Positions 8,698 to 17,970 of a stretch of 64,000 bases of DNA are shown in pieces. The notes under the pieces are model-generated. The model was not told the origin of the DNA. It worked only from the letters and a program-made list of their open reading frames with translations, and searched no databases. The DNA comes from an uncultured Proteiniphilum sp. (GTDB lineage: Bacteria > Bacteroidota > Bacteroidia > Bacteroidales > Dysgonomonadaceae): the NCBI GenBank assembly GCA_927407015.1, contig CAKMJT010000029.1:1-64000 (forward strand). The letters are read 5' to 3'. Numbering within the stretch: position 1 is the first letter of the stretch; each line of letters opens with the position of its first letter. The position numbers were made by a program, and so were the translations under genes.

Positions 8698-9996
8698 TTA
8701 CCTTTTCTTCGACAGCAGATAGTCACCGCCGGGAGTCTCCTCAACATAATAACCTTCATTCAGCTCAATCACCCAGCCATCGCCTGTCACTCTCTCTTCC
8801 GTGATCTCCAGCGGTTCCGAGACAATCACCCAGCGCCAGTCCGATCGGAGCAGGGCTCCTCCGCCGTCCACGGTCAGTATCCCCCATCTGTCGCTGATCT
8901 GTATGGACGGGTAGACTGTCCCTTCATCCTCATCGAGCGGGATCAGGTTTTGCAGGTCGAACGACATATTCATATTCTCCAGCCGGATCTCCAGGTGAGG
9001 CTCCTCCAGGAACTTCTCACGATAAATGTCGAGGCGGGCGCTGTTCGAGATCTCCCTTCTCATCTCCTCATCGGCAATGGCTCTCCCGCCGTATTCCTCC
9101 GCAACCTGTTTCACATAGGTCTGCAACAGGATACGCATCTCCATGCCGAATGCTTCCGAGAAAAAATCGGTGAGGAAGGTGTCGGCATCTATCTTCTTAT
9201 TCCATTGATTATCTTTTTGAAAAAGAAAGAAACCATATACAGGGACTGTTTCGTAGGCGAACGACCGTACGAAAGTGGGCATTTTCGCGAATGCACCAAT
9301 CCGCCTGAGCAGATAATCCCTCCACATCCATTTGTCGCGCCCGCTCATCATTTGTCCCGTGTAGGAGGCAAGTCCTTCCAGCAGTTCCAGCGCATTTTCT
9401 GCTGTCTCGGACCCCCGATAAAGTTGATGCCTGTATTTCCTGAAAATAAGTGCATTACGCAGATGATCCTCTGCCCTGACCAGTCGCTGCGCTTTCAGCG
9501 CCTCTTCCAGGGCAGCCATCTCGAGGCGCAGATAGATGCGCCCCTCTCTAAGATCCAGATGGTTATTCTCCTCTCTCTTAAGGTGAAAGCCGAGAGAAGG
9601 CTGGGCACTATGAAACAGTTCATGGGTGATAAGATCGACACGGTCATACCGGTCTGGCGGCAGCGGCAGCCTGACCATCGCCCAGTGTTTGCCACTCCAT
9701 ACCAGGTCGGTGTTGGCAAAGGTAATCTCTTTGGGTAGGACACCCCTGTAGATACCGTTTCTCAGGGTGAGAAAACCCCCTTCATCGGCTTCATTGGCAT
9801 AGATCTCACGGGTATCGGGATTGACAAGCAGTACAGGGCCATAGATGTCTTTGTCCCACAGTCCCCGGTGGGTGGTGGTAGCTTCCTTCACCTGAAGGAA
9901 ATACATAGAGATGCTATCCGCAGAGAGCTGCGGAACCTGAGCGTTGGTTGCTTCCACAAACAAGCTCATCAGCCCTATGCCAATGAGGTGTTTCAT
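8698..9996 (-). CDS. Putative secreted zinc metallopeptidase-like protein (HExxH)
   Basis: I do not recognise a named family. The 432-residue protein has an N-terminal signal sequence (MKHLIGIGLMSLFVEATNAQ). It carries LITHELFHSAQP, an HExxH motif at 125-129, and further on NALELLEGLASYTG, where E207 could be the third zinc ligand as in gluzincin-type peptidases. The C-terminal 100 residues look like a beta-rich domain. Exported location and zinc dependence are inferences from the signal peptide and motif. It precedes mtgA by 74 bases on the same strand. Confidence 0.6.
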   Translation of the reverse strand: MKHLIGIGLMSLFVEATNAQVPQLSADSISMYFLQVKEATTTHRGLWDKDIYGPVLLVNPDTREIYANEADEGGFLTLRNGIYRGVLPKEITFANTDLVWSGKHWAMVRLPLPPDRYDRVDLITHELFHSAQPSLGFHLKREENNHLDLREGRIYLRLEMAALEEALKAQRLVRAEDHLRNALIFRKYRHQLYRGSETAENALELLEGLASYTGQMMSGRDKWMWRDYLLRRIGAFAKMPTFVRSFAYETVPVYGFFLFQKDNQWNKKIDADTFLTDFFSEAFGMEMRILLQTYVKQVAEEYGGRAIADEEMRREISNSARLDIYREKFLEEPHLEIRLENMNMSFDLQNLIPLDEDEGTVYPSIQISDRWGILTVDGGGALLRSDWRWVIVSEPLEITEERVTGDGWVIELNEGYYVEETPGGDYLLSKKR

Positions 9997-10404
9997 TCAT
10001 TTCTTTGGAACAAAATTAAACTATTTTCCTTCTCAACTGTCAAATAGTAAGATATTTTTATGGGGAGATGTTGATAAGGGAGATGTTATTCATGCTGTTC
10101 CTGACGCCGTTGTCGGTAACGGGGCTGCTGAAAAGGCATCCCCTTGCAGTTGGGATGAAACACCCTGCGGGTAAAAGATACAGCTGCCTTCCGGTGAGAA
10201 GGCACGATGAAATTGCAGAGAGAGGGAACTTATTTCCAGATAGGTTTCCACACCCAGAGCTCCTGCAATACTTAATTAAATTGGGTTCTAATTGATCGAG
10301 CGTACCCTGGTTGCGGTAATTAGGGTGCGCTCACTTCATATCTCTTCTGCCTGCTTCCTTTCAGCACCACGGCAGCAGATCATTTTCAACCGTGTTCCTG
10401 CATG
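9997..10404. other. Gene-free interval of about 400 bases, unexplained
   Basis: Short plus-strand ORFs (9944-10174, 10068-10295, 10292-10486) have no recognisable features. The minus strand is open for about 90 codons (NYRNQGTLDQLEPNLIKYC...) but has no plausible start with a ribosome site. Any promoter for the downstream metallopeptidase-like gene would lie here; I saw no clean TTG/TAnnTTTG pair. Confidence 0.4.
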
Positions 10405-11865
10405 CTATATCCGCTTGCGCGATTTATCGATACGGAGAAAGATAAAGAGCAGGATGGTGAATCCCCATAAAGAGGAGCCTCCATAGCTGAAGAACGGCAG
10501 CGGAATACCAATGACCGGCATGATACCGATCACCATCCCTACATTAATGATCATATGAAACAGAAACACACTCACCGCAGCATAGCCATAGACCCGTCCG
10601 AAAACGGTTGTCTGCCGCTCCGCCAGATGCAGCAGACGGAACACGAATGCCATGAACAGTATCAGAATAAGGGTGGAGCCGATGAAGCCATGCTCCTCAC
10701 CTATCGTGCAGAAAATAAAATCGGTGTCCTGCTCGGGAACATACTTCAGTTTCGTTTGTGTGCCATTCAGAAAGCCCTTACCCACCAATCCTCCCGAACC
10801 GATAGCAATCTTCGATTGTCCCACATGATACCCTGCCCCGCTTAAGTCCTGTTCCATCCCGAGTGTCACCTTGATACGCATCTGCTGGTGTGGCTGCAGT
10901 ACATCATAAAAAACATACTCCACCGATTCGAGAAAAGCGAATGAGGATACCATAAAAAGAAAGATAAAGATGTATGTTTTCTTTCGGTACCTGAAAAAGA
11001 GGTAAAGAAGGTAGAGGCCCGTCACCAGAAAGGCAATGATCGCGACCAGTCCCCAGTCTGTCCGTACGGAAAAGAGAGAGACGATAAAAGCAGTCAGGAA
11101 GGTAGTGGCAGCCAGAAGGAGTAACACGGTGACTACGCCACGTCTTTTCATATAGCTCCAGACGAGGCCTGCAGCGAAGATAACAATTAGTATCGTGGTG
11201 ATAAACTCCCCCCGTGAGAGCATACCTACCTGCGTATCGGAGAACTTGATACCCAATATAAAGTAGACTATGCTTGCAATGCCCACAAAGAGAAACCCTC
11301 CCGGCAACCCTTCCCTGTAAAGGACGAGGATAAAGCTCAGATATACCAGTGCTGTACCTGTTTCGCTCTGGGCGATGACCAGCATCACCGGTAACAGAAT
11401 GATGGCAGATACCAGCAGAAGGTTCTTTCGTTCCATGAGCCGAAAACCGTATGAGTTGAATACCTTTGCCATGGCCAGGGCAATGATGAATTTCATGAAT
11501 TCGGCGGGCTGCAGCCGTACCGGGCCAATGATCAGCCACGAACGCGAGCCGTTGATCTCCTGGGCTACCAGCAGCGTGACGAGCAACAATCCTATGCCTG
11601 CCAGATAAAAGACAAAAGCATAGATCTCGTAAAAACCGACGTCGATCTTCAGCAAGGCGAATGCCAGCAGCAGCGAGGTACCTATCCACACAAGCTGCAT
11701 GCCTGCCCTGCCCGACAAGTCGAACAGGCCGGTAGCATTTTCCAGGTCATAGCTGGCAGCGTAGATGTTAAGCCATCCGAGCATGACAAACAAAAGGAAA
11801 AAGATCACTGTTGTCCAGTCGACCCTTCCTTTCTCCACGATCTCTTTGTTGCCCTGGTACACCAT
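10405..11865 (-). CDS. rodA: Rod-shape SEDS glycosyltransferase RodA
   Basis: Integral membrane peptidoglycan polymerase of the elongation machinery, partner of PBP2. The 486-residue protein has multiple membrane segments and the SEDS signatures NGSRSWLIIGPVRLQPAEFMKF, SETGTALVYLSF and GLVGKGFLNGTQTKLKYVPEQDTDFIFCTIGEEHGF. It is longer than many RodA proteins (about 370-420) because of extra hydrophobic segments in the middle (about residues 210-310), a form I associate with Bacteroidetes. It follows mrdA with a 63-base gap at the end of the mre/mrd cluster. Confidence 0.95.
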   Translation of the reverse strand: MVYQGNKEIVEKGRVDWTTVIFFLLFVMLGWLNIYAASYDLENATGLFDLSGRAGMQLVWIGTSLLLAFALLKIDVGFYEIYAFVFYLAGIGLLLVTLLVAQEINGSRSWLIIGPVRLQPAEFMKFIIALAMAKVFNSYGFRLMERKNLLLVSAIILLPVMLVIAQSETGTALVYLSFILVLYREGLPGGFLFVGIASIVYFILGIKFSDTQVGMLSRGEFITTILIVIFAAGLVWSYMKRRGVVTVLLLLAATTFLTAFIVSLFSVRTDWGLVAIIAFLVTGLYLLYLFFRYRKKTYIFIFLFMVSSFAFLESVEYVFYDVLQPHQQMRIKVTLGMEQDLSGAGYHVGQSKIAIGSGGLVGKGFLNGTQTKLKYVPEQDTDFIFCTIGEEHGFIGSTLILILFMAFVFRLLHLAERQTTVFGRVYGYAAVSVFLFHMIINVGMVIGIMPVIGIPLPFFSYGGSSLWGFTILLFIFLRIDKSRKRI

Positions 11866-11928
11866 AATGATTTATTGATTTACTGATTTCAGACTCCTTG
11901 ATTGATGATTGCTGAACTCTGATTATCC

Positions 11929-13806
11929 CTATTCTGTCGGAAGGGTCGTCCTTGTATAGGCATAGGGTAAGATCTCCCGGTTGATGATGGATTTTTCCAG
12001 CCATTGATCACTCTCGGGTATCTCCCCCCTGAAAAATTGCTGCATCATCAAGCGGGCAATAGGTACTGCATTGGTAGCTCCAAACCGGCCATTCTCAACA
12101 ACTACGGCGATAGCGATCTGCGGATCATCTTTCGGTGCAAAACCCATGAACAGTGAGTGGTCATCGCCATGCGGATTCTCAGCTGTACCAGTCTTGCCGC
12201 ATACCTCCACGAGAGGAGCCAGATTGATGCCGCGGCAGGTTCCCTGGGTCACGGCATCGGCCATTCCGTTGACGGTTATCTCAAAATATTCCCTGTTAAT
12301 ACCCGATTCGTGTCTTGTTGTGTATGTTTCTTCCAGCGATACTCCCTTTCTTTCCTTCACCACATGGGGGGTGTAAAAATAGCCTCTGTTGGCTATTGTG
12401 GCCCCCAGATTGGCTATCTGCAGGGGTGTTGCCAGAATCTCTCCCTGTCCAATGGCAATGGAGATAATATTATGCGCATTCCATCGTTCTGTTTTAAATA
12501 CATTGCTATAAAACTTACTGTTGGGGATGAATCCTCTTTTCTCTGAGGGAAGATCCACACCCAGCGGGTATCCAAAGCCCAGGTTCACCAGATGATTCTT
12601 CCATACATCGAAAGCCTCTCCTACCGTTGCATATTTTGTTCTGTTGCTCAACATACCATTGAAGCCATAGCAAAAGAAAGAGTTACACGAGGTGGATAGT
12701 GCATATTGAATGGCCAGGGGGGAGGCGTGCCCGTGACAGGCAGGGCGTCCGCCCAGGGGGGGGTAACCGCCGTAACAGGAGTACCGTGACTCCGGCGTGA
12801 TGATACCTTCCTGCAGAAAGATCAGTCCCTGTGTGGGTTTGAATGTCGACCCGGGAGGATAGGTACCGGCAATAGCCCTGTTGATCAGTGGTTTATAGGG
12901 GTTGTTTTCGAGCGATTGATAGTTGGCACTAAAAGTATTTCCCGTCAGCAGTGACGGATCATAGGTAGGTGCTGAAACCATGCAAAGGATCTCACCTGTT
13001 TTGGGTTCAATCATCACGATGCTGCCTACCTTGTTGTGCATCAGCTGCTCACCGTATGCCTGTAACGCTATGTCAATGCCCAGCGTGAGATCCCTGCCCG
13101 ATACCGGTGCCTTGTCGTGCCTGCCCTCCTCGTAGCGCCCCTGCACCCTTCCGTGTGCATCGCGAAGGAGGACCTCCACCCCTTTCTCACCCCGCAGGTC
13201 TTCCTCGTGCGACAGTTCAATCCCCGACTTACCTACATAATCACCCCGCACGTAATAGGGATCGGCGGCCATCTTATTCTTGTCCACCTCTGCCACGTAA
13301 CCAAGGATGAGTCCCATATTAGGAAAGTTATACTGTCGTTCGGTACGGCTTTGGATATATATTCCCGGAAATTTGTACAGTTTTTCCTGCAACAAGCCAT
13401 ATCCTTTCACGTCAAGCTGCGGCATGAACAGTTGCGGTGTATAGGACGAATAACCCGGGTTCCTGCGCCGGTCTCTCATATCTGCATCCAGGCTGTGGAA
13501 GCTTTCCTTATTGATATTCAGCGTTCGGCAAAAGTCGAGTGTGTCGAACTGCTTCATCTCTCTGACAACCATCATCACATCGTAGGTGGGCCTGTTGTAA
13601 ACCAGCAGATTCCCTTTTCTGTCGTAGATAGCTCCTCTTGCCGGATAAAGAGATCTGCGAAGAAAGGCGTTACTGTCGGCATACTCGCGGTACTGGGGAC
13701 TCAGTATCTGCAGATGAAACAGCTGAACAACGTACACAAGGGCGATGATCACTGCCACTGCGGCAATGATATACCTTCTCTTAGTCAACGAATTATAATT
13801 GCTCAC
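11929..13806 (-). CDS. mrdA: Penicillin-binding protein 2 (elongation transpeptidase)
   Basis: Cross-links peptidoglycan during elongation. The 625 residues comprise an N-terminal membrane anchor (about 11-32), a pedestal domain (PARGAIYDRKGNLLVYNRPTYDV) and a transpeptidase domain with the acyl-serine motif STFK (S320), the SxN motif in STSCN (371-375) and KTGTAE (538-543). It overlaps the end of mreD by 14 bases and is followed by rodA, giving the classical PBP2-RodA pair. Confidence 0.96.
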   Translation of the reverse strand: MSNYNSLTKRRYIIAAVAVIIALVYVVQLFHLQILSPQYREYADSNAFLRRSLYPARGAIYDRKGNLLVYNRPTYDVMMVVREMKQFDTLDFCRTLNINKESFHSLDADMRDRRRNPGYSSYTPQLFMPQLDVKGYGLLQEKLYKFPGIYIQSRTERQYNFPNMGLILGYVAEVDKNKMAADPYYVRGDYVGKSGIELSHEEDLRGEKGVEVLLRDAHGRVQGRYEEGRHDKAPVSGRDLTLGIDIALQAYGEQLMHNKVGSIVMIEPKTGEILCMVSAPTYDPSLLTGNTFSANYQSLENNPYKPLINRAIAGTYPPGSTFKPTQGLIFLQEGIITPESRYSCYGGYPPLGGRPACHGHASPLAIQYALSTSCNSFFCYGFNGMLSNRTKYATVGEAFDVWKNHLVNLGFGYPLGVDLPSEKRGFIPNSKFYSNVFKTERWNAHNIISIAIGQGEILATPLQIANLGATIANRGYFYTPHVVKERKGVSLEETYTTRHESGINREYFEITVNGMADAVTQGTCRGINLAPLVEVCGKTGTAENPHGDDHSLFMGFAPKDDPQIAIAVVVENGRFGATNAVPIARLMMQQFFRGEIPESDQWLEKSIINREILPYAYTRTTLPTE

Positions 13807-14311
13807 TCTGTCTTCTCTTATAAAATAAACTGTCTAACGTGACAATGAGCAGGATAGTAATCACGGAGGAGGTGATCATCCGAAGAAGTGTACTTGTCAG
13901 ATTAAAGAGCGTAAACGACTCGATGAAAAACAGCAGGGTGAGATGCAGGAGCACCATAAAAATGGTGAATCTTACAAAGGGTCCTGTGGCCGTGTAGATG
14001 CCGGGGACAAATTCATCGTACTCTTCCTTTTCGAAGAAAAGGTCCATGACCGGCTTCCTGAGGGCTGCTACGATGGTGATTGCAGCAGCATTCATTCCGG
14101 GTGTATTCAGGAAGATATCTATGATCAATCCCATCAGAAAAGCGGAGATGATCACAAAAAAGGGGTTCCGGCCCATGGGCAGCTTCAGCAGAAAGTAACC
14201 ATACAAGACCGGTGTGGCCAGACCGAACAGACTGATCCTGTTCAGTAACAATACCTGCAGCAGGATCAACAGCACAAACCGGACTATTTCGTACAGATAA
14301 CTTAGTTTCAT
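13793..14311 (-). CDS. mreD: Rod shape-determining protein MreD
   Basis: A small (172-residue) membrane protein with about five hydrophobic segments and the MreD-like pattern LLNRISLFGLATPVLYGYFLLKLP and GLIIDIFLNTPGMNAAA. Sequence conservation in MreD is weak, so position is the main support: it sits between mreC (4-base ATGA overlap) and mrdA (14-base overlap). It links MreC to the membrane elongation complex. Confidence 0.92.
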   Translation of the reverse strand: MKLSYLYEIVRFVLLILLQVLLLNRISLFGLATPVLYGYFLLKLPMGRNPFFVIISAFLMGLIIDIFLNTPGMNAAAITIVAALRKPVMDLFFEKEEYDEFVPGIYTATGPFVRFTIFMVLLHLTLLFFIESFTLFNLTSTLLRMITSSVITILLIVTLDSLFYKRRQSEQL

Positions 14312-15201
14312 TGTAATAATGCTTCGAGTGCTTTTTGTTCTTCGTAGAACCTGTCGTCGATCACCAGCACATCCTGCAGCGTGTAAAAATCGGTTGCCAG
14401 ATCGATATTGAATGTGTTGAAATTATCGTCCTTTGACTCACCCCTGTCACTCACAAACCCAATGATCAGATTGCGGGGAAAGATACGCGAGAAACTGGTC
14501 AATACCGTATCACCATGCTGAAATACTTCATGTCTCGGCAGATCCAGCAACTGTGCCTGCCGGATATTTTTACCGTCCCAGGCGATGGATCCGTAGTTTT
14601 CGGAGTTCTTCAGCTTGCCGCTTAAACGAAACTTAGGGTTGATCACAGGGATTACCAACGAGAAGTTTTGGGATACTTGCGATACCACACCCACCACACC
14701 TCTTTGCGATATCACTCCCATATCTGGTTTGATACCCCGGGCTGATCCTTTGTTGATCGTGATGAAATTGTTGACTCCCGAAAAACTCAGGTTGACAACT
14801 TCCGCGGGAATAAAATCAAATTGAGGGGATTCCACCGTGTCACGCACAAAGGCATTCACCTCCGTCGTGTCAGCAGTGGCAAGGCTGTCAAGATGCGCTC
14901 TCAATGAATAGAGATCTTTCTCCAGTACCGCATTTCGTTCCAGCAGCTGCTGATTGTTTTGCTTCAGGAGAAAGAATGAGGTAAGGTTGTTGGAAATCGT
15001 GTAGAACTGCCCTGTCACCTTGTTGGCAGAAGTCAGATAAACACTTCGCTGGTAGGAATTATGCGTAAAGACAAGATAGAAGCTGAAGGCAATAAGCATT
15101 ATTGCAACCAGCCAGTGACTATATCGAATGATGAAATTAAAAAGATTACGCATGCAAGCCTCTGTCATTATCCGTGACCATAGCCTATCGCTAAGAGCCA
15201 A
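14308..15201 (-). CDS. mreC: Rod shape-determining protein MreC
   Basis: Bitopic protein of the elongation complex, 297 residues. An N-terminal membrane segment (about 25-47) is followed by a coiled coil (LLKQNNQQLLERNAVLEKDLYSLRAHLDSL) and the beta-rich periplasmic domain (VNNFITINKGSARGIKPDMGVISQRGVVGVVSQV). It starts seven bases after mreB and overlaps mreD by four. Confidence 0.95.
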   Translation of the reverse strand: MALSDRLWSRIMTEACMRNLFNFIIRYSHWLVAIMLIAFSFYLVFTHNSYQRSVYLTSANKVTGQFYTISNNLTSFFLLKQNNQQLLERNAVLEKDLYSLRAHLDSLATADTTEVNAFVRDTVESPQFDFIPAEVVNLSFSGVNNFITINKGSARGIKPDMGVISQRGVVGVVSQVSQNFSLVIPVINPKFRLSGKLKNSENYGSIAWDGKNIRQAQLLDLPRHEVFQHGDTVLTSFSRIFPRNLIIGFVSDRGESKDDNFNTFNIDLATDFYTLQDVLVIDDRFYEEQKALEALLQ

Positions 15202-15208
15202 CAGCGGT

Positions 15209-16234
15209 TTATCGCATTAAAAAGGTAAATTTATCAATATTCCTCAAGGCGATACTTGTCCCTTTTGCCACCATATGCAACGGGTCATCGACCACGGTGA
15301 AAGGAATCCCAATTTTCTCGGTCAACCGTTTGTCGAGGCCTCTGAGCAGTGCACCACCACCCGTCAGGTAAATCCCGTTCCTTACAATGTCAGCATATAA
15401 CTCAGGAGGCGTCTGTTCCAGTGCGCTCAGCACGGCAGAATCCACTTTCGACACCGATTTCTCGATGCAATGGGCTATTTCCTGATAGGATACGGGTACA
15501 TCCATCGGTAACGATGTCATCCGGTTAGGGCCGTGTACAACAAAATCTTCCGGCGGATTATCCAGTTCGGTAAGTACTGAACCAACGTTGAACTTGATCT
15601 GTTCAGCCGTGCGGTCCCCCACCTTGATATTGTGCTGACGTCCCATATAATCCTGGATGTCTTCGGTAAAATCATCACCCGCAATTTTGATTGATTTGTT
15701 GCAGACAATGCCACCCAGGGAGATCACCGCGATCTCTGTGGTCCCGCCACCTATATCCACGATCATGTTTCCTTCGGGCGCCTCCACATCCAGGCCTATC
15801 CCAAGTGCAGCAGCCATAGGCTCAAAAATCATGTATACGTCACGCCCTCCGGCATGTTCGGCTGAGTCACGCACAGCACGTATCTCCACTTCCGTGCTTC
15901 CCGAAGGAATACAGATCACTACACGCAGCGAGGGAGAAAACAATCCCCCTTTATTTTTGTTTGCCATCTTGATCATACCGCGGATCATCTGCTCCGCAGC
16001 ATTAAAATCAGCAATCACCCCATCTCTCAACGGTCTTACCGTACGTATATTCTCATGTGTCTTTCCATGCATCTGCCTCGCTTTCTCGCCCAAAGCAATC
16101 ATTTTGTCGGTTTTGCGATCCAGTGCCACGATGGAGGGTTCGTCCAGCAGAATTTTACCGGCATTGTTCACAATAACGGAATTGGCGGTACCGAGGTCCA
16201 TGGCCAGCTCCTGTGTAAATGAAAATAAGCCCAT
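15209..16234 (-). CDS. mreB: Rod shape-determining protein MreB
   Basis: Actin-like cytoskeletal ATPase that directs lateral wall synthesis. The 341-residue protein has the phosphate-binding motifs MDLGTANSVIVN and VDIGGGTTEIAVISLGG and the adenosine motif YLTGGGALLRGLDKRL. It begins 48 bases after purH ends, so the mre genes may be read from the purH promoter as well as their own. Confidence 0.98.
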   Translation of the reverse strand: MGLFSFTQELAMDLGTANSVIVNNAGKILLDEPSIVALDRKTDKMIALGEKARQMHGKTHENIRTVRPLRDGVIADFNAAEQMIRGMIKMANKNKGGLFSPSLRVVICIPSGSTEVEIRAVRDSAEHAGGRDVYMIFEPMAAALGIGLDVEAPEGNMIVDIGGGTTEIAVISLGGIVCNKSIKIAGDDFTEDIQDYMGRQHNIKVGDRTAEQIKFNVGSVLTELDNPPEDFVVHGPNRMTSLPMDVPVSYQEIAHCIEKSVSKVDSAVLSALEQTPPELYADIVRNGIYLTGGGALLRGLDKRLTEKIGIPFTVVDDPLHMVAKGTSIALRNIDKFTFLMR

Positions 16235-16282
16235 ATTCTATTTATGTTATACTGTTAGTTGTAGTGCTGTTATCTTTTTATC

Positions 16283-17806
16283 TCAATGTTTAAAATGTCG
16301 TATACCCGTGGTTACCATGACGAGGCTATGCCTGTTGCAGTAGTCAATCGATTCAGCATCCCGTATTGACCCACCCGGTTGAATGACGGCTGTGATACCC
16401 GCTTTATGTGCTATCTCCACACAATCGGGGAAGGGAAAGAAAGCGTCACTGGCCATCACCGCTCCCTGCAGATCGAAATGAAACGTCCCCGCTTTTTCGA
16501 TGGCCTGGTTCAGTGCATCCACCCTGGATGTCTGCCCTGTGCCGCTGGCGATGAGCTGTTTGTTCTTTGCCAGGACGATGGCATTCGATTTGGTATGCTT
16601 CACCAGTATATTGGCAAAGAGGAGGTCCTCCTGCTCTGTTGCGCTGGGTGCCTGGCTGGTAACCACCTGTAAATTGTCCCCGTTTTGTACGCTCACGTTT
16701 TTGTCCTGTACCAGTACTCCGTTCAACACAGAACGGTACTGGATCTTCTGCGAAGCCTTTTCTGCCGATTTAAGCACCAAAATTATACGATTTTTCTTTT
16801 GAAACAAAATATCCAGTGCATCTTTATCGTAACCGGGTGCAATGATCACTTCGAAGAAAATCTCGTGGATGGCTTCAGCAGCCTCTTTATCCACCGGTCT
16901 GTTGGTGACGACAATGCCACCGAACGCAGAAACCGGATCGGCAGCCAGTGCGGCGGCCCATGCCTCTTTAACGGTTGGGCGACAAGCCATGCCGCAGGCG
17001 TTGTTGTGCTTCAGGATAGCCAGCGCTGTCTCGTCGAAATCGGAGATCAGGGAGACAGCGGCATCAATATCCAGGAGATTGTTATAAGAGATCTCCCTGC
17101 CGTGCAGTTGTTCGAAGACCTCATCGAAATCACCATAGAAGATACCCTGCTGGTGTGGGTTCTCACCGTAACGGAGCTTCTTTCCGTCGTTCAGTGCTAC
17201 ACGAAGTGCCGTGTGGTCGTCCTGATCGAAATAACGGAAAATAGCGGAGTCATAGCCTGAGGAGACTTTAAAGGCCTCCCTGGCAAACCAGCGGCGTTCT
17301 TCCAGTCCGGTGATGCCCTGCTTCTCTTGCAGCAGCGCGAGCAGTGGCTTATATTGATCTTTTGATGCTACAATGAGCACGTCCTTGTGGTTCTTCGCAG
17401 CTCCCCTTATGAGGGAAATACCGCCTATATCAATCTTTTCGATGATTTCCTCCTCTGAGCCACCAGTTGAAACCGTTTCTTCGAACGGGTACAAGTCGAC
17501 AATCACCAGGTCGATGGAAGGAATATCGTACGATTTCACCTGCTTCTTATCCGATTCGCAGTCGCGCCGATAGAGGATGCCGCCGAAGATCTTCGGGTGA
17601 AGGGTTTTTACTCTTCCACCCAGTATGGAAGGATATCCACTCACATCCTCCACCGATTCACACTCGTAACCCAACGATTGAATAAATTCCTGTGTTCCGC
17701 CTGTAGATATGAATTTAACCCGTAAGTTGTTTAACTCCTGAAGGATCTCTTCTAATCCTTCCTTGTGATATACCGAAATGAGGGCTGTTTGAATTTTTTG
17801 TGACAT
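16283..17806 (-). CDS. purH: Bifunctional AICAR transformylase/IMP cyclohydrolase
   Basis: Catalyses the last two steps of IMP synthesis. The N-terminal methylglyoxal-synthase-like cyclohydrolase domain (about 1-195; STGGTQEFIQSLG, TLHPKIFGGILYRR) precedes the transformylase domain (KLRYGENPHQQGIFYG, ILKHNNACGMACRP). The ORF track starts at 17917, but the homologous region begins at MSQKIQTALISVYHKEG, the ATG at 17806, and a -7 promoter box lies between the two starts, so I use 17806 (507 residues, the usual length). It leads the mreBCD-mrdA-rodA series. Confidence 0.96.
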   Translation of the reverse strand: MSQKIQTALISVYHKEGLEEILQELNNLRVKFISTGGTQEFIQSLGYECESVEDVSGYPSILGGRVKTLHPKIFGGILYRRDCESDKKQVKSYDIPSIDLVIVDLYPFEETVSTGGSEEEIIEKIDIGGISLIRGAAKNHKDVLIVASKDQYKPLLALLQEKQGITGLEERRWFAREAFKVSSGYDSAIFRYFDQDDHTALRVALNDGKKLRYGENPHQQGIFYGDFDEVFEQLHGREISYNNLLDIDAAVSLISDFDETALAILKHNNACGMACRPTVKEAWAAALAADPVSAFGGIVVTNRPVDKEAAEAIHEIFFEVIIAPGYDKDALDILFQKKNRIILVLKSAEKASQKIQYRSVLNGVLVQDKNVSVQNGDNLQVVTSQAPSATEQEDLLFANILVKHTKSNAIVLAKNKQLIASGTGQTSRVDALNQAIEKAGTFHFDLQGAVMASDAFFPFPDCVEIAHKAGITAVIQPGGSIRDAESIDYCNRHSLVMVTTGIRHFKH

Positions 17807-17844
17807 TGTCTGCCTTTTTGACACGTTATTTTTTAAAAAGAATA

Positions 17845-17852
17845 CAAAGGTA
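17845..17852 (-). promoter_or_regulatory. Promoter -7 element of purH
   Basis: The minus strand reads TACCTTTG, a perfect match to TAnnTTTG, 39 bases before the chosen purH ATG. No clear TTG stands at the -33 position. It supports the 17806 start over the longer ORF. Confidence 0.5.
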
Positions 17853-17970
17853 CAAAATCTATCGCTCATTTTCGAGAATTGATTCATTAGTTTTGTGAAA
17901 CTTTGAGAAAATGACAATCAAGACGGAAGTGAAGCGGGAAGCGGTCAGAATAAGATAATACAGTCCGGAA

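Noticed and set aside
10068-10486. Short plus-strand ORFs beside the rodA end
   Set aside because: No ribosome site, no recognisable motif, and the last overlaps rodA antisense.
16685-17260. 191-codon ORF opposite purH
   Set aside because: Antisense shadow of the conserved purH reading frame.
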